Positions 35,067 to 36,342 of a DNA stretch of 36,342 bases are shown here, in pieces. The position numbers were made by a program, and so were the translations under genes. A model generated the notes under the pieces. It worked only from the letters and a program-made list of their open reading frames with translations. It made no database searches and had not been told where the DNA came from. Each line of letters starts with the position of its first letter. Position 1 is the first letter of the stretch. The stretch covers positions 1-36,342 of the forward strand of contig CALGIG010000004.1 of the NCBI GenBank assembly GCA_937915865.1, written 5' to 3'. Origin of the DNA: an uncultured Prolixibacteraceae bacterium. GTDB lineage: Bacteria; Bacteroidota; Bacteroidia; Bacteroidales; Prolixibacteraceae.

Positions 35067-36310
35067 TGGATTTAGCGATGGGTAATAATAAAAAAGCTTG
35101 GATAACAAAAGCAGCAATCCTGACAATTGTTGTGATTAACCTTTCGTGTGCTACGAGATACACACGATATACACGGCAGTTGGATGTTAACCAGTTGCTT
35201 AAAGATGCCGGGGAACAATACCTTTTCCTGAAAGAACAATTAAAGGATAGCGCTTGTTTTCCGAAAACATTCGACAAAACTAAACAACAACTCGAAACCA
35301 GCAATTCGAAATGGTGGTGCAGCGGTTTTTACCCCGGTACTTTATTGTATCTTTATGAAGCCACCGGAGAAAAAGCTTTACTTAACGAAGCGAACCGAAT
35401 GCTGACTTTGCTCGAAGAGGAGCAATACAACACCGAAACACACGATATTGGGTTTATGATGTATTGCAGCTTCGGGAACGCCAATCGTTTAGCACCCAAT
35501 GATCATTATCGCCAGATATTGATTAACAGTGCGAAATCGCTTGCTACAAGGTTCAATCCTACGGTTGGCTGCATTAAATCGCATAACCGAGGTCTCAACG
35601 ATTTTGTGGTGATTATCGACAACATGATGAACCTGGAATTGCTTTTCAATGCCACACACCTTACAGGCGACAGTTCCTATTACCGCATGGCGGTTGCTCA
35701 TGCCAATACAACCCTGAAAAATCATTTTCGTCCCGATTTCAGTTCATACCATGCGCTTAATTACAATCCTGAAACGGGAAGTGTTCGGAATTATCAGGCT
35801 GGACAGGGATATTCCGAACAATCGACCTGGGCAAGGGGGCAGGCCTGGGCTTTGTATGGATATACCCTGATGTATCGCGAAACTCATGATCAAAAATACC
35901 TGAATCAAGCCAGAAGCATCGCTCGTTTTTTACTGAACCACCCCAATATGCCCAACGACCTTGTTCCGTACTGGGATTATAATGCGCCCAATATACCAAA
36001 TGCTTTGCGCGACGCCTCGTCGGCTGCCATCATGAGTTCGGCATTATTAGAGCTTTCCGGATATGTAGCCCGAACAGAATCAAAATCGTATTATAGAGCT
36101 GCCAAAAAAATGCTTGTTTCTTTATCTAAAGCTCCTTATCGATCTATCAAAGGTCAAAACGGTGGTTTTATACTTGATCATTCAGTGGGTAATATTCCGG
36201 CTAAAAAGGAAGTTGATGCTCAGTTAACTTATGCAGATTATTATTACATCGAAGCATTGTTGAGATATAAAAACTTAGCAGGAAGAAAAGCTAGTGTTGT
36301 GTTAATTTAA
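35066..36310 (+). CDS. GH88 unsaturated glucuronyl hydrolase, lipoprotein
   Basis: The 414-residue product removes the 4,5-unsaturated uronic acid left by a lyase through a hydration mechanism. The catalytic aspartates are recognisable: D127 in THDIGFMMY and D185 in VIIDNMMNLE, corresponding to Asp88 and Asp149 of Bacillus UGL. WARGQAWALYGYT and SSAAIMSSALLEL are further GH88 signatures. The N-terminus is a hydrophobic lipoprotein-type signal with Cys28 (INLSC), placing the enzyme at a membrane surface facing the periplasm or the outside. Its ATG overlaps the rhamnosidase stop by one base; ATG 35078 is an alternative. It is the last gene in the window, and PUL 2 may continue beyond it. Confidence 0.93.
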   Translation: MDLAMGNNKKAWITKAAILTIVVINLSCATRYTRYTRQLDVNQLLKDAGEQYLFLKEQLKDSACFPKTFDKTKQQLETSNSKWWCSGFYPGTLLYLYEATGEKALLNEANRMLTLLEEEQYNTETHDIGFMMYCSFGNANRLAPNDHYRQILINSAKSLATRFNPTVGCIKSHNRGLNDFVVIIDNMMNLELLFNATHLTGDSSYYRMAVAHANTTLKNHFRPDFSSYHALNYNPETGSVRNYQAGQGYSEQSTWARGQAWALYGYTLMYRETHDQKYLNQARSIARFLLNHPNMPNDLVPYWDYNAPNIPNALRDASSAAIMSSALLELSGYVARTESKSYYRAAKKMLVSLSKAPYRSIKGQNGGFILDHSVGNIPAKKEVDAQLTYADYYYIEALLRYKNLAGRKASVVLI

Positions 36311-36342
36311 AATTGACGGATAAAGTCTTTTAAGTTTTATTC

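Noticed and set aside
23292..36310. PUL 2 as an ulvan or glycosaminoglycan locus
   Set aside because: PL8 and GH88 occur in glycosaminoglycan loci, and GH78/GH88 in ulvan loci, but no sulfatase or sulfatase-maturation gene is present in the window. I keep it only as an alternative if sulfatases lie to the right.
1..36342. CRISPR array, rRNA genes or intact insertion sequence
   Set aside because: I found no regularly spaced direct repeats, no rRNA-like sequence and no transposase or integrase reading frame.

Overview
The window looks like the chromosome of a glycan-degrading member of the Bacteroidota. The evidence is two complete sets of ECF sigma factor, FecR anti-sigma factor, SusC and SusD, together with STN-type TonB-dependent receptors, DUF4974-type FecR tails, Bacteroidetes-type promoter sequences (TTTG / TAnnTTTG) and no clear Shine-Dalgarno sites. 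A free-living or plant-polymer-associated lineage (for example a Marinilabiliales or Prolixibacteraceae relative) is plausible but cannot be proven here. Every gene I accept lies on the + strand.

Layout. Bases 1-956 hold no intact gene, only a long palindrome and the 3' end of a decayed outer-membrane beta-barrel gene. PUL 1 runs from 957 to 22389: ECF sigma factor, FecR, SusC, SusD, a canonical GH127, a four-gene cassette (SGNH hydrolase with TPRs, SxtJ-like membrane protein, DUF5989-like miniprotein, NodU/CmcH-type carbamoyltransferase), an MGH1/GH63-like hydrolase, two divergent GH127-like (DUF1680) enzymes, a clan GH-A lipoprotein and a lipoprotein aldose 1-epimerase. The first divergent GH127-like gene carries an in-frame TGA where its neighbour has Trp. 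A gap of about 900 bases (22390-23291) holds a strong terminator and a tRNA-3'-end-like fossil. PUL 2 runs from 23292 to 36310: ECF sigma factor, FecR, SusC, SusD, a PL8 lyase, a GH78 alpha-L-rhamnosidase and a GH88 unsaturated glucuronyl hydrolase.

How the genes work together. In each PUL, substrate bound by SusC/SusD should signal through the STN domain of SusC to FecR, which releases the ECF sigma factor to raise susCD transcription. PUL 1 is equipped for an L-arabinofuranose-rich glycan (three DUF1680 enzymes), with GalM converting released sugars between anomers. PUL 2 follows a lyase-first logic: PL8 cleaves at a uronic acid, GH88 removes the unsaturated uronyl end and GH78 removes rhamnose. 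No sulfatase is present, so a non-sulfated rhamnose/glucuronate polymer such as a gellan-like exopolysaccharide fits better than ulvan or glycosaminoglycans.

Most worth a second look: the carbamoyltransferase cassette embedded in a catabolic locus with a nested-palindrome scar at its left edge; the W-to-stop GH127-like gene; hairpins at equivalent places in both PULs (upstream of each susC, downstream of each susD), one of which has mutually exclusive pairings; and the possible gellan-type PUL.
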